Below are positions 1 through 14,276 of a DNA stretch of 64,000 bases, one piece after another. The notes under the pieces are model-generated. The model saw only the letters and a list, made by a program, of their open reading frames with translations. It was not told the DNA's origin and did no database searches. The DNA comes from Haemonchus contortus (lineage: Eukaryota; Nematoda; Chromadorea; Rhabditida; Trichostrongylidae). A program made the translations under genes and the position numbers. How positions within the stretch are numbered: the first letter of the stretch is position 1; each line of letters opens with the position of its first letter. The stretch lies in assembly GCA_000469685.2 (NCBI GenBank), contig LS997566.1, positions 28,341,432 through 28,405,431 of the forward strand, written 5' to 3'.

Positions 1-3000
1 GGTTTGCTAGGTGCCATCAAGACTCTTTTGCGCAGCGTGTACTAATGATTTAGACTATCACAGCATGTCCAGTAGAGCGCAGTTTCCTCGCAATCAATTC
101 CCACTCAGTAGCCGGGGTTCTTGTTTTTTTTTCAGCCAAGATAGAGATTTCTGAAAGACTTTTGCTTTGGATTTTCATCAAAGGCCATTCATGCAAAAAG
201 AGATCTCGTACAGAAATGAAACTCTTCTTAAAGCTGAACGATGCTATTACCGGAAAATGCGAAACGTTGGGTAGAGAATCGCGTAAAAAAATTTATGTTT
301 TATCCGAAAAATGCCGACTTTTGAATTTGTTTAGTGTCTTCAGTATCATTGCCCACACAATCGGCTAGGAACCATCCCTTGGTGGAAAGGTGAAAGTTCC
401 AAGCCTTATATACAGTTACTGTAAGACGGAGTATTTCCTAATTTCCATAGGGGAATTTCTTAAGGAACGAGGAACCCTGCGGATCCCTACGTGCAATACA
501 GTTGTAATTGCACCCAAACATGCATTGACTTTCTTTTGTAAGCACAAAAGTCATGCTTGACATAGTCTATGACCCGTCGCTGAAGTGGAAGCCTGTTTGA
601 TAGAATCCTCTGTGACAGTGGCATACTATGCACTTTGTCAAGAATGGCGTAAGGAAAAGGAAAGGAGAATATAAGTGCTGGATAGCCCGAATTCAAGGTT
701 TCCAAGTTCTTCGAAGCTCAAGATAAGACACCAGCGTTATAAGATATAAGATAGGTAGAAATTCATGAATTCATTGGCTGAAACTACCGTCTCGAACGAA
801 TTAACCACCTTCTCTGTAACGGTTTCCGCCAGCCCAGATCGACGTTAATTATTTTGGCCGTTGCAGTTACCTTTTTTATTGTGCAGTTTGTTCATAAACG
901 ATTACCCTAATTTAAAGATGCAATATTAATTATATACAGTAATGCTATGGTAGCGCTCGATATTTATCATTAATTCGCAAGGAAACTTTTGGGGATGGAA
1001 GTTTTGTGCTCTTTTCTCATTCAGCTGTTTAGCCTCAAAGTGGCCATATCACCAAATTGGCTTCTTTCTAGAAGAATTCTCGATGTGTTGCAGAGACCAA
1101 TTCGCCGAGTAGTGAGCAGCGAGAATTCAGGGCCCGTAACACAAAGAAAATACTGGATGTCGAATAGATCAGACATGGATGGAAAGTTTTTTTAGCATAG
1201 GGGAAAGGCACAAGAATAGACCAGTAGTGACAGATTAGTTGAGTCGGAAGGAGTTGTCTTGGCAGTCCAAACCTCATTCACGAGGTCGCCGTAGAAATCG
1301 ATTAGACAAGCTCCGCAAAGCCTTCCAGCTCCTACAGAACATGACAAGGTTCGCGAACGTCTTCAATTGTATGCGTACAATGTCGAGGCGTTCAAGCAAC
1401 ACAACTAGGTGATTGCTAAAATCATGTTGACCTGGACTGAATTTTGAATTCACAAATAATTTTAAAAATATGTGCGTATACAATGAAAATGTGTGATTCA
1501 AAATTCCCCGAGTAGAGGTAGGTGTGATGTTCAATCCCTTGGCGTGAGCGCCAGTGCAGATTAAAACTCCGCACTGAAGAGTTATGTTGCCGTGTTATTA
1601 AGGTGAATAATAATGGACTTGCTGAACACACCAGCGCTTCGAACGAGACCCGAGGCAGTGTTTTGACCTGCCTCTCACTGCTTCTCTCTGACATAAAAAC
1701 ATAAAAACTCTATTCTGGAAAAAAGCCGAACTGACAGAGTGGTTTGAGCCCTAAAATTGCCACTTTGGACAGCCGACTCCATGTTAATTGCGATAGATCA
1801 TTTTAAATGACTGTGACTGCGCCATGGAGCGGTGCATCATGTTCCATGACCAGAAACGGCAAACATTCGACGTACTGGAAATATTCACAAAATACTAAGT
1901 ACTCAGAAAACATCTTTACCCGAAATATTAAAGCAACAAAAACTGCATGACAATCGATGCTCAGTTGGTCGTACTGACCATGAACTATCCTGCGTTGCTT
2001 TTTGTTTCTAGAGTTAGCGATAAAGACCGATTTTTGCAGGTGAGCACCTCAGTCAACATACTTCTAACGTAGGAGTACGCATGACACTATTTCCTTTTCG
2101 CATTCTTCCCACTTCGTGATTTAGGCTCCTATTTCCCCTTTTGCAGCAGCTTACTAAATAGTTTTTTGTCAGATTTTGTTTGATCACGTGATTCAGAACA
2201 AGTTCGCTACTTTCTCTCCGTTCTCTCCTTGAGGCATGAGCTAAATCATGCTACTCACCTCATGCAGAAGTAGACTTTTCTGGGCGTAATATTATGTTAC
2301 CATCGCTCAAATTTTTTGGGCCCCTTAACGAGATTCTTCATAGCGGGCCGACTCGGCAGTGAGCTTTAGTTCTGTTGACTCCCTCCCGTTTTAGACCAAC
2401 TATCAGAAGTTCATGCAGGGTCTCTTTCATCCTCTTGACTAGAAAAAGCAGTCTACGTGTGCCAACAGGGAGGGTCATATGAAAAATCAACTTATTGCCC
2501 CTTTACAAAGCCTACCTGATTCTTTTTTTCTTCTTCATTCCTTTCTATTATTCGCTTTTTCCATCCATCTTCAGGTTGAATTTTCCTTCTCCTTTCCGGC
2601 CCTTCCTGCTTTTTCTCTAGTCAACTTAGTATAATCACTAGAATATTTCTACTTCTGAGCAAGGTGGCACACGCTCGGGTGTATTTTAATGAACAAATAA
2701 TTAGTTATGACAATAAGGCTACTGTTTTGAAATGATTACGTTTCTGATTTCAGATTCCAAACTGATTTCTTGTGGTTCTGAATTGACGGACAACTATCCA
2801 CCAGCCCCAGTCGTGAAGGCGTCGAATGTAGTACAAGAAAAGCTGATTAATGTAGGTGCGTTAATCGGCAAATTGTGCCACTTACACACAGTTTTTACTT
2901 AATTTTCACGAAGCACACAACGAACGTTTATTTGATGATTATAAACGAGCTGTGCCGGTTTTCCATGTCGTTTGCCACCATTCGTGTCATGTTGATAAAG

Positions 3001-4527
3001 AAAAGGTCGTTCAGAATTTTTTCAACGCAAAATTCGAAGCGTGACTGGCTCTTCTCAAACAGTGGGCTACCAAGAAAGTCTGAGTAGTCCAAAGTATCTG
3101 GGAAATGAAGGAGAGAAGAACAATACCACCACAGTGAAGAAGAACAATTACGAACATGCACTAGTTCAATTGGAATGTTTCATAGAAAAATTCTTTGGGG
3201 CGCAGCGGGACCAAACGCGCAGGGCACTGTGCACGGCTCCAGAGCCTTCACGTCAAAGTTACACTCAGAACCACGCTGTTTTTTCTGCTATTCAGATCAA
3301 CAGATTAAGATTAACCAGCGTTTAAGGAGCAAATTCCCTTCGGCCAGATCCCTTTGCACTTTTGTTATTCACCTTTTTTTCAAATACAACTTTCTGAAAG
3401 ATGAACGCTCGGGCTGAACAACGCCCCTAATGTGGCCCACTATTTCTCCAGCGGGTATGATTAAATATAAATATTTTTACGGTGATCTGGAGAATTAAAT
3501 GAGCAAGTGTTGATTTAGGGGGTTGGCTAGTAAGTGTAATTCACTTGTCTTGCTTGTTGCTTGGTAGTCGCCCCTCCTCACTACGGCAAACTCCTGAAGT
3601 CTTTTCTCGTGTGTTCAGTAGTGAGATAATTACACCTTCAAGACCTATTTCAATTGTGAATAATCCATATTTTCACTTAAAGTTTATCTATTTAGCTATT
3701 TGTACATAATTATGAAGTGTACTTCCGACTAGCGAGCGATTATTTCTGAATGTGCTCGTATAGAAACGGTCACTGATACATCCTTACGTCAGTGCGACGT
3801 CTTCTCATCATCTGGTCTGCTTGTTCCAAGCCCATACCGGATGATTCGCTTCCAAAGGTACAACGTATTACACGATTTTCAAAAAACAATGTTATACTTG
3901 CTTAGTTCGCTTATCTTTAGCACAATATCGCCTCTCACTGGAGCAGTTTGGGGGGAGTTCTTAACTATTCTTGCTCCTCAATTCCAGTGCACACCCTCGC
4001 TGTGATTTTGTTTACGCATGGAAGATCAGAACTGACAGCTCCCAGATAGAGTAAATATTGCATGGATGAGGAGATTTTCTAACTTCTGTTTCATACTTTT
4101 ACCCATCGGACATTATTGTAAAAAGGTCTAGTGTATTCCAGGGTGATTGAATAGAGAAGCCAACGTTCGTGAAGAAATTCCATTATGCATCAGCGTGGCT
4201 GGTTTATGAAGGAGCAATCCATCCTTCAGATTACCCCACTTGCTAATGTAGTGACAGCACATGATAAGCAAGCGGCCTAGAATGAGGCTTCATAAAGGTG
4301 ATGTTCATAAAGCAGTTTGACTGGAGCAGCGATTCGTGATTGTTATCTGGGCATTACAGGAGTCACGATAAGGCTTTAATTTTCCCATTTGTTTCGCCAA
4401 ACTTTCATGAACTGCCCACACTGAACCACCTGCTCTTTCGTTTTCTCTTTGAGCGACGAGAGACTTATAAACTCACAGCATCGCCTCCTTAAATTCGAGA
4501 TGAATTAGGCAGATTGCTTTTTTTTCG
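1..4527. repeat. Tandem segmental duplication, copy A
   Basis: Positions 1-350 match 4528-4860, 480-565 match 7857-7960, and 950-2860 match 7960-9900, all in direct orientation and in the same order. This makes 1-4527 one unit of a tandem segmental duplication. Identity is clear by eye but reduced by many substitutions and indels. No gene is recognised. One open stretch at 2751-2846 follows a TTTCAG acceptor and ends at a GTAGGT donor, so it could be an exon, but its product is unknown. An ORF at 3041-3325 is rich in Asn, Thr and Lys and has no recognisable domain. Confidence 0.7.
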
Positions 4528-7500
4528 GTTTGCTAGTTGCCATCAAGACTGTTTTGCGCAGCGAGTACTAATGATCTGGACTATCACACCAGCAGAGCGC
4601 AGTTTCCTTGTAATCGATTCCCAGTAAGTAAACGGGGTTATAGGCTTTTTTTCTGCCACGATGGGGGTTTTTAGACTTGTTTTGCTTTAGGTTTCCATTA
4701 AGGATCGTATATGCAAAAAGTGTTCCCAAACAAATCTTTCTAAATCGGAAATCTTCTTAAAGCTGAACTATGTCATTACCGGAATTTGCGAAAAGTTGAG
4801 TAGAGAATCGAGTGGAAATTAATGTTAGGTCCAAAAAATGCAGACTCCTAAAATGATCAGTGTTTTGATCATAACAATGTCTTATGAACGTCGAAGGTGC
4901 TGTAATTGCTGTTGCATTTTTTGTTCTTTCCTTTTGATCATCCTCTTTTTTTATGAAAAGTTTCCTTTCAATGCGCCAGTGTGGTCTGGTGGGGACATGA
5001 ATGTAGTCCCGTAGATTTCTTCTCTTGTCCATCTAATTCGAGTGGAATAAGTAGGTTGATGAGACGCCGTGTTGTGCGTCTACTCGGCAAGATGATCTCC
5101 ACTTCCTGTTGCTGCTGCATTTTTTGCCGTCTTTGCTAGGGTGAAGCTCCGTGATTTCACCTATTCTCCAAGTGTGTCGCGGTAAGTTGGAGTTCATGAG
5201 AAGAACAACTGTCACTGGTTTGGGGACCTTTCATTTTATTCTTATTTTTATTTATTTCTTGTTTTTATTCTTGTCAGAAGGGTAGCGTTCATGCTGTTCC
5301 CTAAGTGTGATGAGGTTCTTTTCATTCCTGATCTTATAGAACTGCTCTGTCAAGTGGCATAAACTCTGCAGAGCTTCATCTGCTTGTTGTCTAATGCGAA
5401 GCTAAACAGCTCCTTCTGAGGGATGATAGTCGGGATCGTCTGCTGAATTTTCGAGACCCTCCATTGGATAACTGATGGTCATGTAGCGTTGGGTGAAGTC
5501 AATAAGGCGAAGCGTGAGGCGATCCTCCCAATGTTCCTCTCGATATGTTAGTGGGCGTGTGTTGAACGCTCTTTCAATTAGCAGCGTTTTGAGTCCCTCC
5601 AGCATTAAGACGGTTTTTCCAGTGGTTCTGAACGAGGAATGTTTGATGGTTTTTATGAGCCTCTCGTGAAACCCTCCCTGCCACGGATCGTGATCATCTT
5701 CCAGGAAATTTGTTGCTGATAACTCCGAAATTCGTTCCACTGCGAAAGCGGCTCTGCGGAGGGTCTGGTCGTCCAATAGTAATAAGTTTGATGTCTGATG
5801 TGATTGTTTCGGGTGCTCCGCGGCGAGCGAGGAATCGCTCGAACGAAGTGCATCCACCAGCTGTGCTGTTGACATGTCTATAGTGCACTCTAAACGATTT
5901 AGGCGAGTCGTCGTACATGTGATGATGATGCCGTAGACTTTTGCTTTTTCTTCACCTAATTTGGTTGTGATTGGTACAAAACAGTCGACACCGACGTGCT
6001 GAAACGGTCGGTTCTGGTGACCCGCCGCGGTGGAAGATCAGGTAGTGCTGGGTGTCGATATGGTAAGTTGTTCATTCGTTGACACGCGATGCACCACCGT
6101 AAAACTTTCTAGACCTGTCGTCGTTACTGTGGAATCTAGTAGTTTGTCCATAACTCCGCCATAGTATGAGCAGCCCCAAGATGGAATGGAGTTCGTGGGC
6201 ATCCTAAATAACGAGGGTTGCAAGCGGTGTTCCTGGTCCCGTTTGAATCCAATGTCGGTACGAGACGGTCTTCTATTGGCTGGATATTTCCTTTTACGTA
6301 GATACGTTGATGGGTCCGAATAAGCAATGAAAGAGCTTGCTGACACTCTGAGCCAGCTGACGGTGAGGAAACTGCTCCCATACGCTCGCGAAGTTGTAGC
6401 ATATGCTTCATGATAGATTCTTTTAAGTCGGGGTTGACTCCGGTGATGACTCGGTTGAGCCATCCCAAGGAATATGCAAAAGCAGACGTGGCTTGTGCAA
6501 CTGATGAATAGCCTTTAAAATTCACTGTTCCCTGGGGTTTGATGTCTGAATATGTTGTATTTACAAGCTGGATTGGGAATGATGAGTGAAGAAGCTTAGC
6601 TGGATTTGGAAGAGGAAATGGCAGTAGTGTGGACGCTGATGTTGGTTTGGCCGTTATTTTGATATTGTACTTTGAAGTTGCAGGCCATTGGATTAGATCA
6701 TCCTAGCCAACAAGAAACTTGGGACCGTTTCACCGCCAATGCATCTCGACAGCCCGCGAGTTGCACAATCTGCACGGTTGGTGTCCGTGTTCACGTAACC
6801 GAATCTGACGAAAATTCCATCTTTCTCCAAGTTTTCATTGATGGTTCGTATGTCTTGCAACGATGACGAACTAAAACTCCGACCCTGCGGTCACATTCGG
6901 ATGCGGCTAGCAAGTGCTATTTCTGAGTCTGAGTATACTGTGATTGATTGTATATGGAGGTGATTCCGAAGAGTTTGCATAGCAGTGTTGACGAGACGGG
7001 TTGCCATTGTCAAGGCATTCATTTCAAGCTTCGGTATTGTGGGATTATCCTTCATTGATGAGAGCTTCGATTTGGCAAGGAGTAGTTCTGACCGTCCATT
7101 TTTTGCGTGCTGCCATTGCTTACTCAGCAAAGCTTACAAAGTGTGCAAGTGATGTTTTCGTGCCACCACTTGCTTTTCTTGGAATACGTTCCTTAATTCC
7201 TTGCGTCTGTGATATGATATTTTCCGTTCAGACTGGTGATTTTCTGACAATTGTTCGTTCTACTTGTTATCATGTTTCCACAAATTCTGTAGAAAGAGCT
7301 TTGCTTTGATCGTCAGTGGAGTCATCCATCCAAGAATATCATATGATGATGCTACTTACTAGGAACCAAGAATTGCTTTGAATTCATGTATGCTCGGCCA
7401 TGCACCAAAATGGGGCACCAAAATGGGAAATTCGGTACTTGTTAGGTGGTTCAGTGGATAAGTGTTATAGTTTGATATTGGATAGTCGTGTGTGGTGTGG

Positions 7501-9900
7501 GCGGCAGTGGACAGTCGTAGGAGAAGGTTTTATTGAATAGGACGTTAAATGTTGAACGACGTTGAATAGGTTAAATAGCAGAATAGCAGAATAGCGATGG
7601 ATGCAACAACCTTCACGACTTCGGCAACAATGGTAAGTACAAAAAACCTTACTACTCTCATAGGCCTTTATAGCCCGGCTATTTTGAATGCTTTATGGAA
7701 ATAGCTGTTAAACAGTACATTTCCCACAATTTTGTAAACATCAATCGGTTGCATATCGATTGCAAGAAAATCGATATACTTTATTTTCACTGGCGGATTT
7801 CTCAAGGCTGTTTCAGGACATTGTATCGGTAACTGCAAAGCTAAAAACTGAGAAACCTTCCGTACAATACAGTCCTAGTTGCATCCGAACATCCATTGAC
7901 TTTCTGCTGGGCGATCAATGGCAGCTACAGATTACAGCAGTAACAAGTCATGCTTGTCACAAGTTCGCAAGGAAACTCATGAAGATGGGAAGTTTTGTAA
8001 TATTTGCTCATTCAACCTTTAGCCTCGAAGGAGCCATATCACAAAATCGGCTCTCTCTCAGAACTCTCGACGTGTTGTATGACTAGCAGAGACTAATTCG
8101 TCGAGCACTGCGCAACGAAAAGTCAGTATCCTCTGCATAAGGAAAATACTTCACGCCGAGTTGATCGAACATGGATGGGAAGGTTTTTTTCCATTTCGAG
8201 GATAGGTACAGAAATAGACTAGCAGCGAAAGAATATTTGTTTTGGAATAAGCTCTCTCGACAGTTCAAACCGCATTCACAAGGTCGCCATAGAAATCGAT
8301 TAGACAAGCTCTGCAAAGCCTTCCAGCTCCTACAGAACGTGACAAGGTTCGCGGACTTCTCCAATTGTATGCGTACAATGTCGAGGTGTTGGGACTGTTC
8401 ATGCATCACAAATAGGTAATCGTCAAAAACATGTTGAAGTGGATTGGATTTTGAATTCGCATTCACGAATACGAATTCACAATTTCGAAAATATGTGTAT
8501 AGGTGTGATTCAAAATATCTCGAGCAGAGGTAGGTGTAGCGTTCGATAACCTGGCGTAAGCGCCAGTCCGCACTGAAGGGTTATGTTGCCTTGTTATTGA
8601 GGTGCATAATAATGGAGCCTCTGAAAACACCAGCACTTTGAACAAGACCCGATGCAGTGTTTTGACCTGCCTCTCACTGCTTCTCACTAGTATAAAACTC
8701 TAGTCTGGGAAAATATCGAACTGATAGAGTGTTTTGAGCCCCAGAACTGCCACTTTGGAAAGCCGACTCCGAGTTAATTGCGGTAGGTTTTTCTAGTGCA
8801 TTATGTTCCATGACCAAAAACGGCAAACATGCTATGTACTAGAAACATTTACAAAATACTACGAAAAACCTACCTGACCAAAATCTAGAAGCAAACAATA
8901 TTGCATCGCAATCGATGCTCAGTTGGTCGTACTGGCCGTGTACTATTTTAAGTTGCTTTTAGAGCTAACGATATTATTTGACTTGGCCTATTCAGTTTGT
9001 TATGATCTAGCTATGATCTTGCGCCTTGATTTTCTTTTTAGGGTGCTTTTAGGGTGAGTGTTCAAACAAATAAATAAATAAACGTTACCTCTTTCGGTAG
9101 ATGAGCACCTCAATCAACATACTTCTAATGTATGAGTACCCAAGACACCATTTCCTTCTTGCGATCTTCCACTTTTTGTAAGCTCCTATTTCCTTTTTGT
9201 AACAGCTTACTTAATAGTTTCATGTAATCTTTTAATTGATCACTTAATCTCAGTACTGGTTTACTAAGATTCCTCCGTTCTTCCGCTAAAGCATGGGGTC
9301 GATCGCGTTAGTCACGCACAGGAGCAGTAAATTTTTGGCTACGGAAGTATTGCGACATGAACCTTTCCACTTTACGTAACCCTAGGTGTGGTAGTTTGGT
9401 ATCCAGAACAGATTCCTTCGTAAAGGGCTGAATCTCCAGTGAGCTTAATTTCTATTGGCACTTTTTCCGTTTTGGCCCAAAATTGAGAACCCCACAGGGG
9501 GTCTCTTTCACCGTCGAAAGGTTTATCCTACATGTACACGCAGGAGGTGTACACTTCTTGTTCACTTTTTGACGTTCCCTTTTTCCTTGTTTATCTTCGA
9601 GTTATATTTTCTTTCTAACCCTTTTTTGTTTTTCCTGCTTTCTTTAATAGGTGATTAGCACCACTGTCAAGCTTTGGCTGACGTTTTGTCCATAATTCGC
9701 CATGCTTGTGAGTTTTTCACATCGCGTACTGCTGCGAAATAAAGTACCAACAATTGACAAGAACATCAAGTCGAAATAATGTTATCTTCGAGGAGTAAAT
9801 AAAGTTCAAACCAGGGAAACTTTAATTTTCACGGTCAAAATACTAGATAGCTATCCACCAGGCGCAGTAGTGAATATAGAGAATGTACAACAAGAGAACT
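4528..9900. repeat. Tandem segmental duplication, copy B, split by BEL/Pao
   Basis: This is the second copy of the segment that starts the window. Homology to copy A covers 4528-4860 and 7857-9900. The intervening part contains a BEL/Pao pol remnant that is absent from copy A. The 7350-7850 stretch holds AT-rich sequence with short repeats and no recognised gene. Beyond about 9900 the match to copy A fades. No intact host gene is visible in this copy. Confidence 0.7.
5033..7350 (-). mobile_element. BEL/Pao LTR retrotransposon pol remnant (pseudogenised)
   Basis: Reading the - strand from high to low coordinates gives a broken but ordered BEL/Pao polyprotein. The order is a YDILGWMTPL segment (about 7345), an RNase H-like region (7130-6891, SKLSSMKDNP and VYSDSEIALAS), a stretch reading IFVRFGYVNTDTN, the pre-integrase segment (6525-6136), integrase pieces (5918-5402, including PWQGGFHERLIKTIKHS and NTRPLTYREEHWEDR), and the C-terminal domain (5215-5033, PRHTWRIGEITELHPSKDGK). 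Several frameshifts and stops separate the pieces, so it is not functional. The gag, protease and most of the reverse transcriptase are missing. I saw no convincing long terminal repeats flanking it. The family is assigned from these characteristic blocks; the boundaries are approximate. Confidence 0.85.
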
Positions 9901-12869
9901 CACATTCGTCGCTTCATCTCGCAGACCACGAAAGGGTTCCGCAGAGTTTTCATGTCCATCTTATTGTCCGTATCTTGTTGACAAATAGAATGTCTTTTGG
10001 AACTCGATCATCGCGAAATCTAAAGCGTTATCGGTGCTATCGTATGTTTGACCATCGAAGACCTACCTTATAAAACAAGCAAAAACGCCTAGGCACCTCT
10101 GAAGTGATTATGAAAAAAGGAGGGAAGGACAGCACTATTACAGGGTACAGAAACAGGCTTTAAGTAAATCTCAGCATTCAGTTGTGACGCTTTACTTCTT
10201 CAGCTGTACAACCGAGATTTTTAACAACACTTTATTCGGCTAACGCTTCGGCGCCTTGCCTTCTTCGTAAGTAGGAAAAAAAAGTCACTTGGAAAACTTC
10301 TCGCCCAAGCGCTATTAACTTTAAAATCCTATAACAGCGGAAATTACCAATTGCAAATTGATGACATTTCATGTCCCTGTGTGGTAGAAGTTCTTCAGCT
10401 CGAATTTGGCACAAGGCCTTTTAAAAGGACGGCTAGAAATTTTGGAATGCAACGATCCGGGGCAGAGCAGAACTTGGAAGCACTGAAGAAAGGTATTTTT
10501 GGGCTGACAATTTCAGAACGTAGGCAAAAGACCTCGCCAGCTGGTTGCCGGAAAAAAATAAAAGGAAAAGACAGCATTGTGTGATTTTAAATAGAGACCT
10601 AGGTACGGCAAAGGGATTGAGTGGTGCTACTTCGTTCAACAGAGAAAGATCTCGGGAATTTACATGAAATGGCTTTTATTACATTGTGAAGTTGATCCCG
10701 GAGTTGGACGACAGGAATAAGAAGAAGTGGGAAACTCGATTGCACAACTTATCGTGTGTCGTCTTTCTTTGAATGCCTCGCAGCTGCAGCTTCAAATGCA
10801 GCCCTTTCCGTTATTTACCTTAGACATGATTTGAATATTCACTCATTTTGTACAACCTGGTGAATATAAACACATCAGAAAGGCGCTTATGACAGGACAG
10901 TAAGTTTGGGGATCACCATTCATTTGGGTTACTATAATATATGGAATTCTTGTGTGAGTAATTAAAACAGTAAGGGAAATAGAAAAGTTCAAAGTATTAG
11001 TAAATTAAAATGTGGTAAACTGTAAAAATCATTAACAATGAACCTGGAAGCAAATAAGGGAATAGAAGCTCCGGCTCTATGAACATAATTCACTAAGAAT
11101 TTGATGTCTATTGTAGAAAACATGCCTACAGTTTTGAGATTTCCAATGCACCTGCAAACGCTCTTCCGGTTTTGTATTCGCTTGTCTCGCTGGTGCAGAC
11201 GATGGGCGTGATCAATAAAGAGTTCCTGTATGTGTATGTATGTAACAGTGAGAAGGAAGGATAACCAAACAAGCAAGCTGCCCAAGTTTTTTCCAAATCG
11301 AAAAAAGACATAGTGACTTTTCCGAGTTGTTCCTACAAGAAAATAAGCCGACTAGCTTGTTTGCATATTCGAAGAACCGTACTCTCAGGCTTCGATCCTT
11401 TTTCAGTGTTCACTGAAATGGCAAGGCTTCAGAATGATGATTTTGTTCGAAACTTCCTTGCTCCTCGTTCCAACCTTCCTTTCTTTCTTGTACTAATTTT
11501 CTTTTATCGTCTCACGCCCTCAAACGCAGCTCTTATTTACTGATGACCAAGTTAGCTGAGTGTTTCGTTGGAATGGGAAATATTGTATCTGAAAGAGCCA
11601 CTCATGTGTAGCTCAGTGTTCTTCTCTACCACGACGGATTTTTTATTCAATTTTAGATTAATTTAGTTATTTACTCATTATTCATCAGTTGAGCTGAAGC
11701 CCGCGAGCGCATGCGCGGCAATCAAGGACCTATTAATTTCCGTTTTCAGCTCCGCCCACTTCGACACACACCCGCTCAACTTTTCCTCGAACAATCGTTA
11801 TTAATTTTTTTTTCCGAGTTTTGAAACTTTTACGAAAAGTTTTATGATCTTTATAACAATCACCTCCTGTTTGGAAGCACGCTCCATGAAGCTCGCGCGT
11901 GCTTACCGTACTTTTAACTCATTTCTACAACTTTTTTTGTGGCATCGAGACTGTGGTAGAACCGAGTTTTGTTTTTTTGTGGAAAATAGCGCCCACTGCG
12001 ACGACGCCCCTCCCACCGCAACCGGTCCCCTTCTTTTTATTGACCCGTTTCTAACGAGAAACGTGCGATTCTATCGTTGAGAAAATGAGACAGTCGCACA
12101 TGTAGCGCGCGACGCATCGCGCAAAAGAGTGAAGCTCAATCTGAATGTAATAAGTCGGAACACTTGAGCGCGCTTCATCTCAGGCACATATGAATTGAAA
12201 AATAAGGAGAAATACTGAAGATTAAAAGCGCAAAAATTTAAAGAATAAGCTGAGGGATAAGCTTGCATACGAACAAAACAATTGAAAGGAACAAGCTTCT
12301 GTGCGCAAAAATCTCTATCTCTTACTTGAAGTCCCGTTACGGTCGTGTCAACGCCCGCTAACGACAGCAGGTGTAAATCTCGATCGCAATGGGTCCAGGG
12401 AGCGCGTGCGGTGTGACCTCCTTATCTCGGCTATAGAAATGTCACATACCCGTTTTTCACCCAATTTCTCTCGTTACCTGTACTGTTCTGAAACCTAATT
12501 AGAAAGTACTGCCGGCATTACTGTCCAATTCGACGCATGTCCCGCCCCTCCCCGTGGGCGGAGCTCCGCTGGGTTCACGTGTTCCCTGCTGATCTTGCTC
12601 TATGCTCCACCTCTCAATCTTGACCCAACCTCTTCAAGTGCTCCCTTACGCGACATTGAATTTCATGGTAGAACTACAGATGACACATATGCAGGAAGAC
12701 GGAATGACAGGCGCGATTGCTAACGAAGATCATTGAGTAATTACCTACCGATTTAAATAAGTAAACGATTCGGCGATCTATCCATTTACTCATTTGTTTC
12801 ACCGAGCAAGATGGGCACGAACACATCAGAATGGACAAGGATTCGAGGAAAAACAATAAGACTAGGGAA
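9901..12869. other. Intergenic stretch without a recognised gene
   Basis: I see no coding region that I can support. At 11160-11270 there is a diverged copy of a motif also present near 13190 and 17710 that includes AATAAA. At 11700-12100 the sequence is richer in G+C, with a motif near 11985-12010 that recurs near 33820 and 34190. A GC-rich stretch lies at 12540-12580. Short open frames on both strands look like chance. Confidence 0.5.
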
Positions 12870-13656
12870 CAACTTTCATTTTGGATACTCTAGTGAAAGA
12901 ATTTTTTCTTTTATTATCAGATGCAGTAAAGCAAATTGGAAAGCTCAACCTAACGGAAATCAAAGTGTCAAAACCGATCGAAACAATTTTACAGTGGATT
13001 AAATTCTTAAAGAATAGTAACAGTATAACTTATTCTTAACATTGTAGTAGCCTGACGTTGAATATAATACAAACGATCACTTACCTTATTTTTTCTCCTT
13101 TCTCCTGTTTTTCTTGAACCTGGGACAGAGTCGCAAAATAAAAAAAATTGTTCAGTTTGTCAAGTGTTGGGTGTTAAACTTCCTACTACAATTGCTCTTT
13201 TCGTTCTATGCTCGCCTGCCTCGTTACTAATAGCGATGAATGAGATCAATAAAGATTTACTGTAAACCAATAGGAAGGTGTGTCGGAGGGAAGGAATGAA
13301 ACCGAACGAGCAGTTTATCGAATTCCTCTCAGATTGGAAATGCTTATTGCATCTTTCCGAGCTTTTCAACAGGAAAATACTTAGTATTGTACCGGAGTTA
13401 CCGTAATCAGCGTTTACTTGAACAAAGCATAATAATGTGGAATGATATTTTCCAACCTTTTCTTGTTCGTTTGTTTTCGTTGCTAGGCGCGACTGATAGA
13501 AATCCACTAACACATATCGATTTTTGCTGAAGAATTTTTGAAAACCACTTAGCAGTCTATTCCTCACCAGATCATCTACTAAGAGAAAATTTTTTCGATT
13601 AAAACCTCATGCCCTGAATCTCGACAAAGAATCGCAAATTCCTAGCAGCGGTCGTC

Positions 13657-13684
13657 ACTTACTTACTTACTAACTTACTTACTT
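13657..13684. repeat. (ACTT)n microsatellite
   Basis: A short run of ACTT repeats interrupted once. It is absent from the matching place in the other duplication copy (about 18190), so it expanded after the duplication or contracted in the other copy. Confidence 0.9.
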
Positions 13685-14276
13685 GTCCATCCACAGTGAA
13701 CTTGAACGCAAAGCATCAATGGCCCTTTCTTTGGAAGTCTCATCACTTCGCTCCTCGAATCTTAATCGAGGCGGTGTAGTTAGCGACGAACCTGGGCACA
13801 GGGGATGGTGCCTGTTAGGAAAGCTACGTTCGTTCTCGGCGCTGTATAATTTCCATAAGCTGACGTTTTAACGTGACGGTTTGCTTTAGCTGGCATGTTG
13901 TTTCGATGATTTCTCATCGTACGACATCCCGGTCAAGTGATGAGAGTGAACTTCAACATCCTTGTTTTGGGCTTCGGCCAAGTCTGTTGAACAAATTGCG
14001 AGTATGACTAGCATTATTTGCACTTTACCTTGTACATACTGATTACCTCATTACCACTTCGGGTGATTACTGATATTACCGTGGTTCTATTTATTTGTTT
14101 CTTCACTTTTTTCTTTCTTGATATTCCGACTATAAACTACTATGTATCTACCAGCGCATTTACTACATTGCAACATAGATGAAAAACGGTATGACCCTGT
14201 ATTCAAGGACCGTCATCCTTATCATTCATCATCGGTGGTTCATTCCGAAAACGAAGTTTCTACAATTCCATATGTT

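Noticed and set aside
5216..7850. LTRs for the BEL/Pao remnant
   Set aside because: No matching direct repeats were found at the two sides of the pol remnant.
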